Below are positions 8,958-18,598 of a stretch of DNA of 64,000 bases, piece by piece (the stretch's first letter is position 1; each line of letters begins with the position of its first letter). Under the pieces are notes generated by a model. The model had not been told where the DNA came from. It worked only from the letters and a program-made list of their open reading frames with translations, and did not search any database. Source of the stretch: Candidatus Lucifugimonas marina (GTDB lineage Bacteria; Chloroflexota; Dehalococcoidia; Lucifugimonadales; Lucifugimonadaceae); the NCBI GenBank assembly GCA_029593915.1, contig CP046147.1, positions 620,001-684,000 of the forward strand, given 5' to 3'. Made by a program: the position numbers and the translations under genes.

Positions 8958-9530
8958 ATGACTTCTTACAGCGACATCGCCGGGAGCACTGAAGCTCGCT
9001 GGTACATCGTCCACACATATTCGGGTCAGGAAGACCGCGTTCAGAAGAATCTGGAGCAGCGGATTAACACGATGGACGTGAAAGACAAGATCTTGAACGT
9101 CGTGGTTCCTACCGAAGAAGAGGTGGAGATCAAAGAAGGCGAACGCAAGACTGTTCAGAAGAAGATGTACGCCGGCTACTTGATCGTTCAGATGGTTATG
9201 GACGAGGAGAGCTGGTACGTGGTTCGGAACACTCCTGGTGTTACGGGCTTTATTTCTGCTGAGGATGAGCGTGAGAAGCGGCCTAAGCCGGTTCCGTTGG
9301 AAGATGCGGAAGTTGACCGGATTATGAGCCGAATGAGCTCGGATGCTCCACGTGTTCGTGTGGGGTACGAGGCTGGTGAGTCGGTTCGTATCAAGGATGG
9401 GCCGTTCGCTGACTTTATGGGCACTGTTGATGAGGTACTTGAGGATCGTGGAAAGATCCGTGTGCATGTTTCGTTCTTCGGGCGTGAGACGCCGGTTGAG
9501 TTGGATTTCTTACAAATAGAGAAATCGTAG
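8958..9530 (+). CDS. nusG: Transcription termination/antitermination protein NusG
   Basis: NusG binds RNA polymerase and links transcription to Rho or to the ribosome. The 190-residue protein has the NGN domain (WYIVHTYSGQEDRVQKNLEQR at the start, PGVTGFIS) and a C-terminal KOW domain (GESVRIKDGPFADFMGTVDEV). The ATG start is two bases after the secE stop, indicating cotranscription. Confidence 0.97.
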   Translation: MTSYSDIAGSTEARWYIVHTYSGQEDRVQKNLEQRINTMDVKDKILNVVVPTEEEVEIKEGERKTVQKKMYAGYLIVQMVMDEESWYVVRNTPGVTGFISAEDEREKRPKPVPLEDAEVDRIMSRMSSDAPRVRVGYEAGESVRIKDGPFADFMGTVDEVLEDRGKIRVHVSFFGRETPVELDFLQIEKS

Positions 9531-9600
9531 TTACGAGTTAGTTTATTTTTTTGTTTCAGCTCTCTTTTGGAGCTGTTGATTAGTACGAAGGAACGTTGCG

Positions 9601-10026
9601 TTGGCTAAGAAAGTCACGACCGTAATCAAGTTGCAATTGCCTGCTGGTGGCGCCACTCCGGCTCCTCCTGTTGGTCCTGCTCTTGGTCAGCACGGTGTCA
9701 ACATCATGCAGTTCGTTAAGGAATACAACGAACGTTCTGCTTCTTTGGCAGGAAACATTGTTCCTGTTGAGTTGACGGTTTATGCGGATCGGTCGTTTAC
9801 GATCGAGCTGAAGACTCCGCCTGCTTCAGACATGATCAAGAAGGCTGCTGGTATTTCTAGCGGTTCTGGCACTGTTGGCATTACGACTGCTGGCAAGATT
9901 TCTCGGGACAAGATTCGAGAGATTGCTACTACGAAGATGCCTGATCTCAACACGAACGATGTTGAGGCTGCGATGAAGATTATTGAAGGTAGCGCCCGAA
10001 GTATGGGTGTGGAAGTTACTGGGTAG
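9601..10026 (+). CDS. rplK: 50S ribosomal protein L11
   Basis: L11 forms the GTPase-associated centre with 23S rRNA. Its 141 residues match the family. Visible motifs are the proline-rich [21 protein letters not shown] near the N terminus and the C-terminal RNA-binding domain ([11 protein letters not shown]...KMPDLN). The TTG start follows an AAGGAACG stretch. It follows nusG by 70 bases. Confidence 0.97.
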   Translation: MAKKVTTVIKLQLPAGGATPAPPVGPALGQHGVNIMQFVKEYNERSASLAGNIVPVELTVYADRSFTIELKTPPASDMIKKAAGISSGSGTVGITTAGKISRDKIREIATTKMPDLNTNDVEAAMKIIEGSARSMGVEVTG

Positions 10027-10121
10027 TTCGGGTTTCGGACTGTTCGGAATTTTTTATTTGTCGGCCCGGGCGTAAGGACCTCGTTTAGAGGGAGCCAGGA
10101 TTACCGGCTGAGGTTTTAGAT

Positions 10122-10832
10122 ATGGCTAAGCACGGAAAACGATATAACGAGGCGGCTGCGGCTGCTGGTTTGGACGATCACGCTCCAGAGGCAGCGGTGA
10201 AGCTTGCCAAAGAGTTTTCCAAGACGAAGTTTGAAGAGGCTGTTGAACTGCACGTTGCTACGAGCGCTGACCCTCGACATTCGGATCAGCAGATGCGTGA
10301 GGTTGCTGAGCTTCCTCACGGTACGGGCAAGAACGTTCGCGTTCTAGTGTTTGCTCAGGGCGATGCAGCTCGGGCGGCTACTGATGCTGGTGCTGAGTTT
10401 GTTGCTGACGATGAGATTGTGAAGAAGATTGAGGGTGGCTGGAGCGAGTTTGATGTCGCTATCGCTACTCCTGACCAGATGGGTAAGATCGGTAAGCTCG
10501 GTCGGTACCTGGGTCGTAAAGGTTTGATGCCTAACCCTCGAACTGGAACAGTTGTTCAGCCTGACCGTATGGGTGCGGCTGTTGAGAGTTCTAAGAAGGG
10601 TCGAGCTGAGATTCGTTTGGACCGTGGTGCGAACATTCACGTTCGTATCGGTACGGTTGGTTTCGATGAGAAGCAGATTCTGGATAATCTTTCTTCTGTG
10701 TACTCGACGATTCTTCGGGCTAAGCCTGAGGGTGTGAAGGGTGCGCTTGTGAAGAAGGTGACTCTTTGCACGACGATGGGACCAAGTTTCCACTTGGATC
10801 AGAGTGCTCTTGAGGCGTTGACTCAAGCGTAG
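10122..10832 (+). CDS. rplA: 50S ribosomal protein L1
   Basis: L1 binds the mobile stalk of 23S rRNA and often represses its own operon. The 236-residue protein has the family signatures GKNVRVLVFAQGD, LGRYLGRKGLMPNPRTGTV and ANIHVRIGTVGF. The ATG start at 10122 is followed by a full-length frame. It is the last gene before a family A repeat and a strong terminator. Confidence 0.97.
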   Translation: MAKHGKRYNEAAAAAGLDDHAPEAAVKLAKEFSKTKFEEAVELHVATSADPRHSDQQMREVAELPHGTGKNVRVLVFAQGDAARAATDAGAEFVADDEIVKKIEGGWSEFDVAIATPDQMGKIGKLGRYLGRKGLMPNPRTGTVVQPDRMGAAVESSKKGRAEIRLDRGANIHVRIGTVGFDEKQILDNLSSVYSTILRAKPEGVKGALVKKVTLCTTMGPSFHLDQSALEALTQA

Positions 10833-10837
10833 CGTTT

Positions 10838-10915
10838 TGGGCCCGGGCGTCGTCGGACGACTTGGGGCCTAGCTGCGCTCTCCCCCTCTGACTCCCCCGT
10901 GACGGGGGAGGATAG
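10838..10915 (+). repeat. Family A palindromic repeat
   Basis: A cgtcgtcggacgact hairpin is followed by ctcccccgtgacgggggag, directly after the rplA stop. Confidence 0.75.
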
Positions 10916-10939
10916 TTGTGAGTGATGTGAATATGAAAG

Positions 10940-10969
10940 GCCCCGGGCGTAATGCTCGGGGCTTTTTTT
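10940..10969 (+). terminator. Rho-independent terminator after rplA
   Basis: The stem gccccgggc / gctcggggc (one G-T pair) is followed by seven T residues. It separates rplKA from rplJL. Confidence 0.93.
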
Positions 10970-10998
10970 GTTTGATTCGATGGTTGGCTGGCTTGGGA

Positions 10999-11207
10999 GA
11001 TTGACCTCGATTTTAATCGGGGCGACAGGGTGGAAGTGGGTTGGTTAATCTCGAAAGCGAATTAAGGATGGCAGGGGGGAGCCCTTCGAGACGTTCGACT
11101 AGCTCAGTACATGCTTGGCTCAGGATGACGATGTTGGAATGTTGGTTGAGTCGTGGTCGATCGGTTTGGTTTGCGGTGAGTGATTCTGAATCAAGTTCAG
11201 AATGACG
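10999..11207 (+). repeat. Three family B repeats
   Basis: Copies lie at 10999-11028 (ttgacctcgattttaatcgg core), 11082-11130 (ends gctcaggatgac) and 11182-11207 (gattctgaatcaagttcaga core). All read towards ...atgac or ...gcgac on the plus strand. Confidence 0.7.
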
Positions 11208-11257
11208 TTAGGAATTTGTTGGCTATTCCGTTCTGGTTGTTGTTAGAATTGATTGCA

Positions 11258-11400
11258 TACAGTTGAATACTGCGACCGCAGACAGTTGGTCCCGGGTAAC
11301 GGGGTAATGCTTTAGGCGCCATCCGAGGTTTAGAACGTGCAGGTTTCGTCGTGATGGCGAGCGCATTTTTGCCCCGGACTAGGTTCCGGGGTTTTTTATT
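11258..11400 (+). ncRNA. Ribosomal protein L10 leader with attenuator hairpin
   Basis: The region contains the L10-leader hallmarks ccgcagacagttgg and ccgaggt, known from the mRNA structure bound by the L10-(L12)n complex. It ends at 11372-11397 in a ccccgg/ccgggg hairpin followed by six T residues. It lies about 50 bases before rplJ, where it would let excess L10 terminate the transcript. The 5' boundary is approximate. Confidence 0.78.
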
Positions 11401-11449
11401 GGCTTTTTATAGCCAGCCTGTTGTTGACGGGGTCCAGACAGGAGGTCGA

Positions 11450-11986
11450 ATGCCAACTGATAAAGGTAGAGCAGCGGTTGCGGAGATGAAGGACATCTTC
11501 GAAGCGTCGCCGCTCGTTATTGCTGCCGAGTACAGCGGTGTTGATGTTGCTGGGATGACCGGTTTACGTCAGGAACTGCGTGCGAACGGTGCGCGATTCA
11601 AAGTTGTTAAGAACACTTTTGCACGTCTTGCTGCCGATGAGGCTGGTAGGTCGGAACTTAAAGAGGTTATGACTGGCCCTATTGGGTTTGTTGTTGCCGA
11701 TGGTGATCCGGCTGCTGCTGCTAAGGCTTTTGTGAATTTCGCTAAGGACAAGGATCTTCCTATCAACATTGTTGGTGGAATGCTTGATGCGGATGTGCTG
11801 AGTGCTGATCGAGTTACTGCGCTTGCGAAGCTTCCTTCTAAGGAAGAGTTGATTGCGAAGATGCTTGGTTCGATGAACAGTCCTATGTCTGGATTGGTCA
11901 TGGTTATGAATGGGCCTATTAGGGCTCTTGCTACTGTGCTTCAGAAGCACGTGGAGAATCAGCAGAGTGCTGGTGATGCTGCGTAA
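11450..11986 (+). CDS. rplJ: 50S ribosomal protein L10
   Basis: L10 is the stalk base that carries L7/L12 dimers. The ATG at 11450 has GGAGG five bases upstream and gives a normal 178-residue protein beginning MPTDKGRAAVAEMKDIFE. An in-frame upstream extension would run through the L10 leader and is not credible. Motifs include AEYSGVDVAGMTGLRQELR and KVVKNTFARLA. The C-terminal helix that binds L12 is present. Expression is probably autoregulated by the leader. Confidence 0.96.
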   Translation: MPTDKGRAAVAEMKDIFEASPLVIAAEYSGVDVAGMTGLRQELRANGARFKVVKNTFARLAADEAGRSELKEVMTGPIGFVVADGDPAAAAKAFVNFAKDKDLPINIVGGMLDADVLSADRVTALAKLPSKEELIAKMLGSMNSPMSGLVMVMNGPIRALATVLQKHVENQQSAGDAA

Positions 11987-12075
11987 GGCGTGGCGTTAGT
12001 CGCGCTCGTCGTCTGACGACTCGGCTCAGCGTCGCAATCTCCCCCTCTAACTCCCCCGATCCGGGGGAGGATGAA
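11987..12075 (+). repeat. Family A repeat inserted between rplJ and rplL
   Basis: cgtcgtctgacgact and ctcccccgatccgggggag lie between the two stalk genes. The repeat lengthens the rplJ-rplL gap to about 190 bases. Confidence 0.72.
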
Positions 12076-12176
12076 TGTAGGCGATGTTGCGAGGCAGTTG
12101 TTACGAAATATTTGTTATTGATTAGTTCTTCCGGTCGGTACGATTCGGGAGACAGAAAATTTTGGAGAGACCAGAA

Positions 12177-12563
12177 ATGGCCCTGAGTAAAGAAGATCTG
12201 ATCGAAGAGATCAAAGGTATGTCGGTTCTTGACCTCGCAGACGTTGTAAAGGCGCTCGAGGAAGAGTTTGGTGTTAGCGCTGCTGCTCCTGTTGCAGTTG
12301 CTGCTGCTCCTAGTGCAGCTGGTGGAGACGCCGGTGGTGCCGCTGAAGAGAAGGACGCTTTCGACGTTGTGTTGAAGGACGTTGGTGGTAAGAAGATTGC
12401 AGTCATTAAGGCTGTTCGTGAGATCACTCCTCTCGGTTTGAAGGAAGCTAAGGACCTCGTTGAAGCTGCTCCTAAGGCAGTTGTTGAGGGTGCTTCTAAG
12501 GAAGATGCTGAGACTGCAAAGGCTAAGCTCGAAGAAGCTGGCGCAACTGTAGAAATTAGCTAG
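12177..12563 (+). CDS. rplL: 50S ribosomal protein L7/L12
   Basis: L7/L12 recruits translation factors to the ribosome. The ATG at 12177 with a GGAGAG site at 12164 gives a 128-residue acidic protein. The N-terminal dimerisation helix, Ala-rich hinge (about 37-58) and C-terminal domain ([36 protein letters not shown]) are all present. An upstream TTG would begin inside the ribosome binding site and is rejected. rpoB does not follow. Confidence 0.96.
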   Translation: MALSKEDLIEEIKGMSVLDLADVVKALEEEFGVSAAAPVAVAAAPSAAGGDAGGAAEEKDAFDVVLKDVGGKKIAVIKAVREITPLGLKEAKDLVEAAPKAVVEGASKEDAETAKAKLEEAGATVEIS

Positions 12564-12591
12564 TTTGGTTTGGCGTGGAGTGGCGTGGCGT

Positions 12592-12684
12592 GAGGCGCGG
12601 GCGTTATTGCTCCGGGCGTCACTTGCGTGACTTGGTCGCCGCCGCAAGCTCCCCTTCTAGCTCCCCCGTGACGGGGGAGGATTG
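12592..12684 (+). repeat. Family A palindromic repeat
   Basis: The unit has a cgtcacttgcgtgacttggtcgcc hairpin region and ctcccccgtgacgggggag. Confidence 0.75.
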
Positions 12685-12710
12685 ATGTGGGAGTTTGGAT
12701 GAATGTAGAA

Positions 12711-12743
12711 AAGGCTCTGGGTATTTTGCTCAGGGCCTTTTTT
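12711..12743 (+). terminator. Terminator of rplJL
   Basis: The stem aaggctctg / cagggcctt (one G-T pair) is followed by T residues and lies between the convergent rplL and histidine kinase genes. It could act in one or both directions. Confidence 0.88.
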
Positions 12744-12753
12744 GTTGGGAGGA

Positions 12754-15075
12754 TTAGTTGGTGGGAGGGCTGATTATGCCGGGGAGCCAGATGCTGACTT
12801 TGGTGCCGTGGTCGAGTTCGCTTGTCATTTCGACTTCGCCACCATGTTCGTTTACGAGCTGTTTGACCACGGTGAGTCCGAGCCCTGTACCGTTTTCTTG
12901 TTGCGTTTGAGTATTAGCGGCGCGGAAGAACGGGGTGAAGACGGATGATAGATCGTTGGGGCTGATGCCGATTCCGTGATCCTCTACGGTTAGGTATAGC
13001 TTGCCTTCAGACACATCGACTGTCATTTCGATTGTTGAGCTTTCCGGTGAATATTTACTGGCGTTCACTATGAGGTTGTTGACGATTTGCCCGAGTCTGG
13101 AACGATCTGCGTTGATCCATTGGGGTGATTCTATATTTCTGATAGTGAGTGTTTGGTTTTTTGATTCGGTAAAGCTTTTGAAGGTAGGTTTGAGTTCGTT
13201 GATGAACGCTTGGATTTCGAAGTTGGATCGTTCGACTGCTAATCGGCCAGTGTCGGCACGGGATACATCGAGCAGGTCGTCGATGAGGGTTGCGAGTGTG
13301 GCTGCTGATCGGCGAATTACGTCGACTTGGTCGATTTCTCGCTTGTTGAGATTTCCTCGAGTGTTGCGGCGGAGTATGTCGCCGAATGCAGAGATTGCGG
13401 TGAGGGGCGTTCGAAGTTCGTGCGATACGGTCGAGAGAAATTCGGATCGACTATCGGCGATCCGTTGTAGTTCGATATTTTCTTCGTCGAGTTGAGCGGC
13501 CCGTTCACGATGTTCGCTGATTTCCTTCGCTTGGTTGTACAGACGGGCGTTTTGGATTGACGGGGTTACCTGCTTGGCGATTTCGACCAGCAGTTTTTCA
13601 TCTTCCGGGGTGTAGGTATTTTGGGTTTGACTTCGTAGCGATAGGAATCCGTCGGGTCCGCTCGCTTCTAGCCCGATAGGTGCTTGAATCCAGGATTGCA
13701 ATCCAAGACCTGTGAGCCCTTTTCCGCGTTGATCATTGACCAGATCTTTGTAGGAGTTGACGTGTACTTGCCAATCGACTCTATTGTCGTGGCTGGTGAC
13801 GTCATCGCCGACCGCTTCACCCGGCATGCGCAGGCCATCGATAAAGTCGAGAGACATCGTGTTGGTGTTGCGGTCGTAGAGGATAATGGTCATGCGGTCG
13901 TAGCCGAATAAGTCTTTCAACTCACCAGCAATATTCGAGTAGATCTCGCTTTGGTCGATACTTTTCGATGCTGCGAATGCGATGTTTGTGAGGGCTACTT
14001 GGGAGACGCTTTGTCGTTGTTCTGTGCGGTATCGCCGTGTTGTATCTACCGCCGTTGAGAGTTGATCGGAGATTAGCCGAACTATTCGTAAATGATCGAG
14101 CCCGTAAGCATTTTGGACAGTGTTGCGCAGTTGGATGGAACCGATGATTTTTCCGTTGAGCATGAGAGGGCTGTAGAGCCATGAGAAATAGCCTAGACTT
14201 TCTCCTATCTTCATCGAATTTTCGAGCTCTGGATATTTCTCGACATAGTCGACGTCGATGAGCACCGCCGAAGTTTCATAGGTGATGATTTCGGTGTCTT
14301 CGACGATGGGGTCGGAGTATTTAAGTTGAGGGTCTGGGACGACTCGGCTTTCAGCGTGTTCGACGAGTAAGTACTCGTCAGAGTCGTCTTCGAACAACGA
14401 GTTGATCACAAGATGGTCGTACGGGACGACAGAGTTGATTGTTTGTGCGATTTGATCGTAAACGGAGCTTAGATCGAGGGTTGAGTTGGCGATTCTGCCA
14501 AGTTCAGCAAGCGAACGAAGTATTTTTGTTTCGGATTCTGCGGCGTAAAGGCGTGACCACCTGAGGAACGAGTTCGAGAAGATTTTGTTCACATGGTCGA
14601 GGAATCGAACTTGTGTGGACGTGTAGACGTTTGGATTGTTGTGTCGTACTTGGAGCGCCCCGATGATCCGATCATCTACCTTGATTGGGGACACCGCCCA
14701 TGATTGGAGGTGCTTGAAGGGATCCTCACCAATTTCGTGGTGACGGTTTTCTTGTATCGATCGGACGTCATCACCGACGATGAATCCTGCGGGAGACGAG
14801 ATGAGTCTTTCGATTACCGTCTCGGAGTAGGACCTGGGTACGAAGTAGCGGAAGCGCTTGTTTTGGAGGCCCCATCTGTGGACAGGGGTGTAGGTGCGCG
14901 ATTCTGTATCGACGCGAGAGTGTGCAATCGTATCGGCGGGAATTGCTTGTGCGATGTACTCGGCGAAGAACTGAAAGAGCGAATTGAAATCGGCAGAATT
15001 CGCGATTATGCGCTGAATGTCCTCTGTTGCCGTTGCGAGTGAAGCCTCGCCCGGTTCGCCACCAATTCTCAACAC
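12754..15075 (-). CDS. Cytoplasmic GAF-domain sensor histidine kinase
   Basis: The N-terminal two thirds contain about three GAF-like sensory domains (conserved APIGL, SPLMLNGKIIGSIQLRN and ISPIKVDDRIIGALQVRH segments). A coiled segment leads to a HisKA domain with the phospho-accepting histidine in SEFLSTVSHELRTPLTAI. The HATPase domain shows the N box (NNLIVNASKYS), G1 (VEDHGIGI), F (FTPFFRA) and G2 (GTGLGLTVV). No transmembrane helix is seen, so it should sense a cytosolic signal. GTG at 15075 is chosen because AGGGGAG lies eight bases upstream; the frame stays open to a GTG at 15144. No response regulator gene adjoins it, so it is an orphan kinase. Confidence 0.9.
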   Translation of the reverse strand: MLRIGGEPGEASLATATEDIQRIIANSADFNSLFQFFAEYIAQAIPADTIAHSRVDTESRTYTPVHRWGLQNKRFRYFVPRSYSETVIERLISSPAGFIVGDDVRSIQENRHHEIGEDPFKHLQSWAVSPIKVDDRIIGALQVRHNNPNVYTSTQVRFLDHVNKIFSNSFLRWSRLYAAESETKILRSLAELGRIANSTLDLSSVYDQIAQTINSVVPYDHLVINSLFEDDSDEYLLVEHAESRVVPDPQLKYSDPIVEDTEIITYETSAVLIDVDYVEKYPELENSMKIGESLGYFSWLYSPLMLNGKIIGSIQLRNTVQNAYGLDHLRIVRLISDQLSTAVDTTRRYRTEQRQSVSQVALTNIAFAASKSIDQSEIYSNIAGELKDLFGYDRMTIILYDRNTNTMSLDFIDGLRMPGEAVGDDVTSHDNRVDWQVHVNSYKDLVNDQRGKGLTGLGLQSWIQAPIGLEASGPDGFLSLRSQTQNTYTPEDEKLLVEIAKQVTPSIQNARLYNQAKEISEHRERAAQLDEENIELQRIADSRSEFLSTVSHELRTPLTAISAFGDILRRNTRGNLNKREIDQVDVIRRSAATLATLIDDLLDVSRADTGRLAVERSNFEIQAFINELKPTFKSFTESKNQTLTIRNIESPQWINADRSRLGQIVNNLIVNASKYSPESSTIEMTVDVSEGKLYLTVEDHGIGISPNDLSSVFTPFFRAANTQTQQENGTGLGLTVVKQLVNEHGGEVEMTSELDHGTKVSIWLPGIISPPTN

Positions 15076-15207
15076 GTACCCAACTCCCCTGCTGCTTAAA
15101 TACTTTTTATAATGAAAAGCGTGAAAACAGGTGAGAGGGTGCACTTTGCTTCGTTCTCTTAAGTTCTTACAGGAAATCGAGAACCATCGCGCACGCCACT
15201 GATTTGG

Positions 15208-17358
15208 CTACCTTTTTCGGAGGCCTTCGATGTCGAGGTGGGGTAGCCACTCGAGCCAGGATGGCAGGTACCAGTTGCGTCGACCTAGCAGACGCATGGT
15301 TGCTGGGACTAGCACGCTTCTCACCAGAGTGGCATCGAGGAAGACCGCTACGGCTAGACCGAAGCCCATTTGCTGCAACAGTGTTAGATCGCCGGCTGCG
15401 AATCCGCCGAAGACGACGACCATGATGAGTGCTGCACCGGTGATGATTCGACCCGTGGATCGCAGACCGTGGGCTACCGAAGCTCGATTATCGTCGGTTT
15501 CGGAGAAGTGCTCTTTGATTCGGCTAAGCAAGAACACGTGGTAGTCCATGGAGAGTCCGAACAGGATAGCGAAGAGGAATATGGGCAGCCAGCTTTCGAT
15601 TGATTCGACCTGCTGGAATCCGAATATTTCGTTGCCTACTCCTTTTTGGAAGACGAGGACGATAAGTCCGTAAGCGGCTCCAACTGATAGCAGGTTCATG
15701 ATGACTGCTTTGAGCGGTACAAGGATGGAACGGAATACAAGAGTTAGCAGGATGAAGCTCAGGCCGAGAACAAAGACGATGACTGGGATTTGTCGGTTAT
15801 CGGCTACTTCTGTGAAGTCGGCCTGTCTTGCCGCCCACCCCGTTACGTGCACATCGTCGGCGTAGGGTCCGAATGCTCCCGGGATAGTTTGTTCTCTGAG
15901 GGTTTGAATCGCCTTCATGGCGTCGGCTGTTGCGGCGTCGCCTGGGGGTGCGAGTGAGATAGTCATGATTTGCTTATCGGGAGAGGTTTCGACTACCGGG
16001 AAGCCACCGATTGCATCAGTGAATGCTTCGAGTCGGTCTTGCAGGTCGAGGGTTCGGTCGGGGCGTTCGACGACGAGGATGATCGGTGCCATTAGCCCGC
16101 CAGAGAATTTGGAGTCGAGTGTTTCGAATCCGGTGCGGGATCGGAAATGCTCGGGCATTGTTGAAACGCCCGCAAGGCCGGTAGATATATCGAAGTAGGG
16201 GATTGCCATTGCCACGAGGATTCCGACCGATAGGAACAGGCTGATGATTGGCTGACCCATAACCACCGATGCGATTTTGTCCCAGAACCCGGATTTCAGT
16301 TCGGCGTCCTGTCGTTTTACGACGGCTTTGATGCTCCACTTGTTGATGCGGTCGCCAAGGAGTTTGATGATCGCCGGGAGCAGGGTTAGTGCGGCGATTA
16401 CGGATGTCATTACGACGAGGATTGAGCCTATCGCGAGGCTCCAGAACAGATCGGTTGGGACGAAGAAAAGACCGGCAACTGCAAGCACTACCGTGATTCC
16501 GCTGAATAAGACGGCGCGGGAAGCAGTGTTGCTAGCGATTTCGATTGAATCGTCGATGCTGGAACCTTTGCGGCGTTCTTCGCGGTAGCGTTCGATGATG
16601 AATAGTGAGTAGTCGATACCCACGGCGAGTCCCATCATCGTGGCTACGTTCACTACGAAGATAGAGAGTTGGAATCCTTCCCCAATTACGGCAGCGACGC
16701 CGAGTGCGATAACGATGGCGAGGATGGCGATGATTAGCGGGATGGCTGCCGCCATGATTGCGCCAAACACGAGGATGAGGATGATTACGGCGAAGGGGAT
16801 GCCGATGGCTTCTCCGGTTAGGAGGTCTTTTTCCGATCCTTCGACGAAATCGAGGCTGAGCGTTGCGTTACCGGTGACAACGACGCTGAACTGGTCGTTT
16901 TCGTTGGCGTGATCGATTATTTCGTGGATTTTCTCGACTTCTAACGTCGCTTCATCGGCTGAGCCTGCCATTCGCACGAATATGAGGGCGGCGTCGCGAT
17001 CTTCATTGACGATTCGTTCGCGTGTGGAAGTGACTATTTCGGGGCCGAGTTCGAGTATGTCTGTGGCTATCTGGTCGGCGAACGACACGAATTCGATTTG
17101 GTCGTACTTAAACGAGTCGGAGGTGACGATCACAGTTTCGACTGCAGCGTAGGGATCGCGGAGGTGCTCAGCGATTAGGTCGTCGGCGACCTGTGATTCT
17201 GGGTTGTTGAGGAATCGCCACTGCGAAGAGAGATTGCCTTGAAGGAACGTGCCCGCGAGCCCCCCGGCGATAAAGAATGCGATTACCCAGATGAGGATAG
17301 TAGTTCGGGGTTTTCGTGCTGCGGATTTCGCGAGATTTGAGGTGGAGAGGGCGCTCAT
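15208..17358 (-). CDS. MMPL/RND-family membrane transporter
   Basis: This 716-residue protein has the two-repeat topology of MMPL transporters. One N-terminal transmembrane helix is followed by an extracytoplasmic domain and then a five-helix bundle, and the pattern then repeats. The helix-4 motifs GLAVGIDYSLFIIERYREER and GLSMDYHVFLLSRIKEHF carry the Asp-Tyr pairs linked to proton coupling in this family. Such proteins export lipids, hydrophobic compounds or drugs. The substrate cannot be read from sequence. The ATG start is at 17358. Confidence 0.92.
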   Translation of the reverse strand: MSALSTSNLAKSAARKPRTTILIWVIAFFIAGGLAGTFLQGNLSSQWRFLNNPESQVADDLIAEHLRDPYAAVETVIVTSDSFKYDQIEFVSFADQIATDILELGPEIVTSTRERIVNEDRDAALIFVRMAGSADEATLEVEKIHEIIDHANENDQFSVVVTGNATLSLDFVEGSEKDLLTGEAIGIPFAVIILILVFGAIMAAAIPLIIAILAIVIALGVAAVIGEGFQLSIFVVNVATMMGLAVGIDYSLFIIERYREERRKGSSIDDSIEIASNTASRAVLFSGITVVLAVAGLFFVPTDLFWSLAIGSILVVMTSVIAALTLLPAIIKLLGDRINKWSIKAVVKRQDAELKSGFWDKIASVVMGQPIISLFLSVGILVAMAIPYFDISTGLAGVSTMPEHFRSRTGFETLDSKFSGGLMAPIILVVERPDRTLDLQDRLEAFTDAIGGFPVVETSPDKQIMTISLAPPGDAATADAMKAIQTLREQTIPGAFGPYADDVHVTGWAARQADFTEVADNRQIPVIVFVLGLSFILLTLVFRSILVPLKAVIMNLLSVGAAYGLIVLVFQKGVGNEIFGFQQVESIESWLPIFLFAILFGLSMDYHVFLLSRIKEHFSETDDNRASVAHGLRSTGRIITGAALIMVVVFGGFAAGDLTLLQQMGFGLAVAVFLDATLVRSVLVPATMRLLGRRNWYLPSWLEWLPHLDIEGLRKR

Positions 17359-17440
17359 AGAACAGGTTATTCCGTTTCGCTGTTTTGGTCGCTGATTTTT
17401 GATTTAGCGAAGAAAAGGGTAGTACATGCCCTGTTAAAGG

Positions 17441-17475
17441 AGAAAACGCCCGGTAGTTAATCCCGGGCGTTTTCT
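17441..17475 (-). terminator. Terminator after the SDR gene
   Basis: The perfect 13-bp stem agaaaacgcccgg / ccgggcgttttct has T-rich ends on the minus strand. It lies 32 bases after the SDR stop. Confidence 0.88.
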
Positions 17476-17506
17476 GAGAATTGCGGTCTGTGTTGGTTGT
17501 GTCTCT

Positions 17507-18283
17507 CTAAAAGAGGTTGTGGGATTGTCCGCCGTCTACGTTTAGGCAGGCTCCGGTAATGAAGTCGGCCTGTGTCGATGCTAGGAAAGCTACGGTTGCG
17601 CCGATTGGTTCAGGCCAGCCGAATTTGCCCATTGGCAGATTTCGATCGATGAATTCGTCGACTACTTCTTTAGGGTTGTTCTGTGAGAACTTTTCCCAAG
17701 TGCCTCCTGCGTGGAGGATAGAGCCGGGGGCAACAGAGTTAACGGTTACGCCGTCTTTAGCCACTGCCATTCCGGTGTGCTTTGAAGCTGCGATCATTGC
17801 GGCCTTGGCTGCCATGTAGGGAGCCGTTCCGCCGTATTCACGACCGAAGATCGACGAGATGTTCACGACTCGACCCCAGCCGCGTTCTTGCATGCCGGGT
17901 ACTACGTGCTTCATCAGAGCTACGGCCGACCAAAGATTGGCGTTCATCACCATGTGGAAATCGTCGAGAGACGAGTTGACGAGGTCGGAAGTGCCAAGAC
18001 TGCCACCTACGTTATTAACGAGGATATCGATAGGACCGAGTTCGGCGGTAACTTTGGCTACGAGATCAGCTGCACCGCTCTCATCACCGAGGTCCGCGAC
18101 GAATGCCCCAACTTTTACCCCGGTGGCTTTGAGTTCATCGGCAGTTTCGTTCAGGGTGCCTTCACCGCGTGCGCAGATTGCGACGTTAACGCCTTCGGCT
18201 GCGAGTGCGAGGGCTGACTGTCGACCGAGTCCTCGGCTGCCGCCGGTAACGAGGGCAACTTTGCCCTTAATTCCTAGATCCAT
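17507..18283 (-). CDS. Short-chain dehydrogenase/reductase
   Basis: This 258-residue classical SDR is an NAD(P)H-dependent oxidoreductase. It has the cofactor motif TGGSRGLG near residue 14, NNVGG after it, the catalytic Ser in NISSIFG and YMAAK for Tyr-xxx-Lys. The C-terminal FITGACLNVDGGQ is typical. It resembles FabG-like 3-oxoacyl reductases, but substrates vary widely in this family and no fatty-acid genes adjoin it. The ATG start is at 18283, facing the divergent surface-protein gene. Confidence 0.93.
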   Translation of the reverse strand: MDLGIKGKVALVTGGSRGLGRQSALALAAEGVNVAICARGEGTLNETADELKATGVKVGAFVADLGDESGAADLVAKVTAELGPIDILVNNVGGSLGTSDLVNSSLDDFHMVMNANLWSAVALMKHVVPGMQERGWGRVVNISSIFGREYGGTAPYMAAKAAMIAASKHTGMAVAKDGVTVNSVAPGSILHAGGTWEKFSQNNPKEVVDEFIDRNLPMGKFGWPEPIGATVAFLASTQADFITGACLNVDGGQSHNLF

Positions 18284-18504
18284 GGTGTTATTTGCTCCGT
18301 TGTGAGTGATTTGTACTTGAAGGCATGTGTTTCGATCTGGGTGCCGATACTACATTTTGCCTAATTTTTATCCGGTACCAGATTATTCGTAATGTGCTGG
18401 TAACAGGGTATTGATAGATTGATTATTGTGGTGAGCCGCCTAAAAAGCTATCGAGATTAGAAGAAACGTGCGCCAAAGTTCAGGTTTGGCGAGGGTAAAT
18501 CATC

Positions 18505-18534
18505 TTGACTGTCGATTTTATGGTGGTGTATCTT
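18505..18534 (+). promoter_or_regulatory. Candidate sigma70-type promoter
   Basis: TTGACT (18505-18510), an 18-base spacer and TATCTT (18529-18534) lie in the divergent intergenic region upstream of the surface-protein gene. Confidence 0.4.
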
Positions 18535-18584
18535 GACCGGGTGCCGTCGGTATACCCGCGGCCATTTAGGGGTGATTCCAATAT

Positions 18585-18598
18585 AAAACGTACGTTTT
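18585..18598. promoter_or_regulatory. Perfect 14-bp palindrome, candidate operator
   Basis: AAAACGTACGTTTT is a perfect palindrome about 50 bases downstream of the candidate promoter and 150 bases before the surface-protein gene, a position compatible with repressor control. Confidence 0.4.

Noticed and set aside
11351..11449. Upstream extension of rplJ
   Set aside because: It would translate the L10 leader and attenuator; ATG at 11450 has a strong ribosome binding site.
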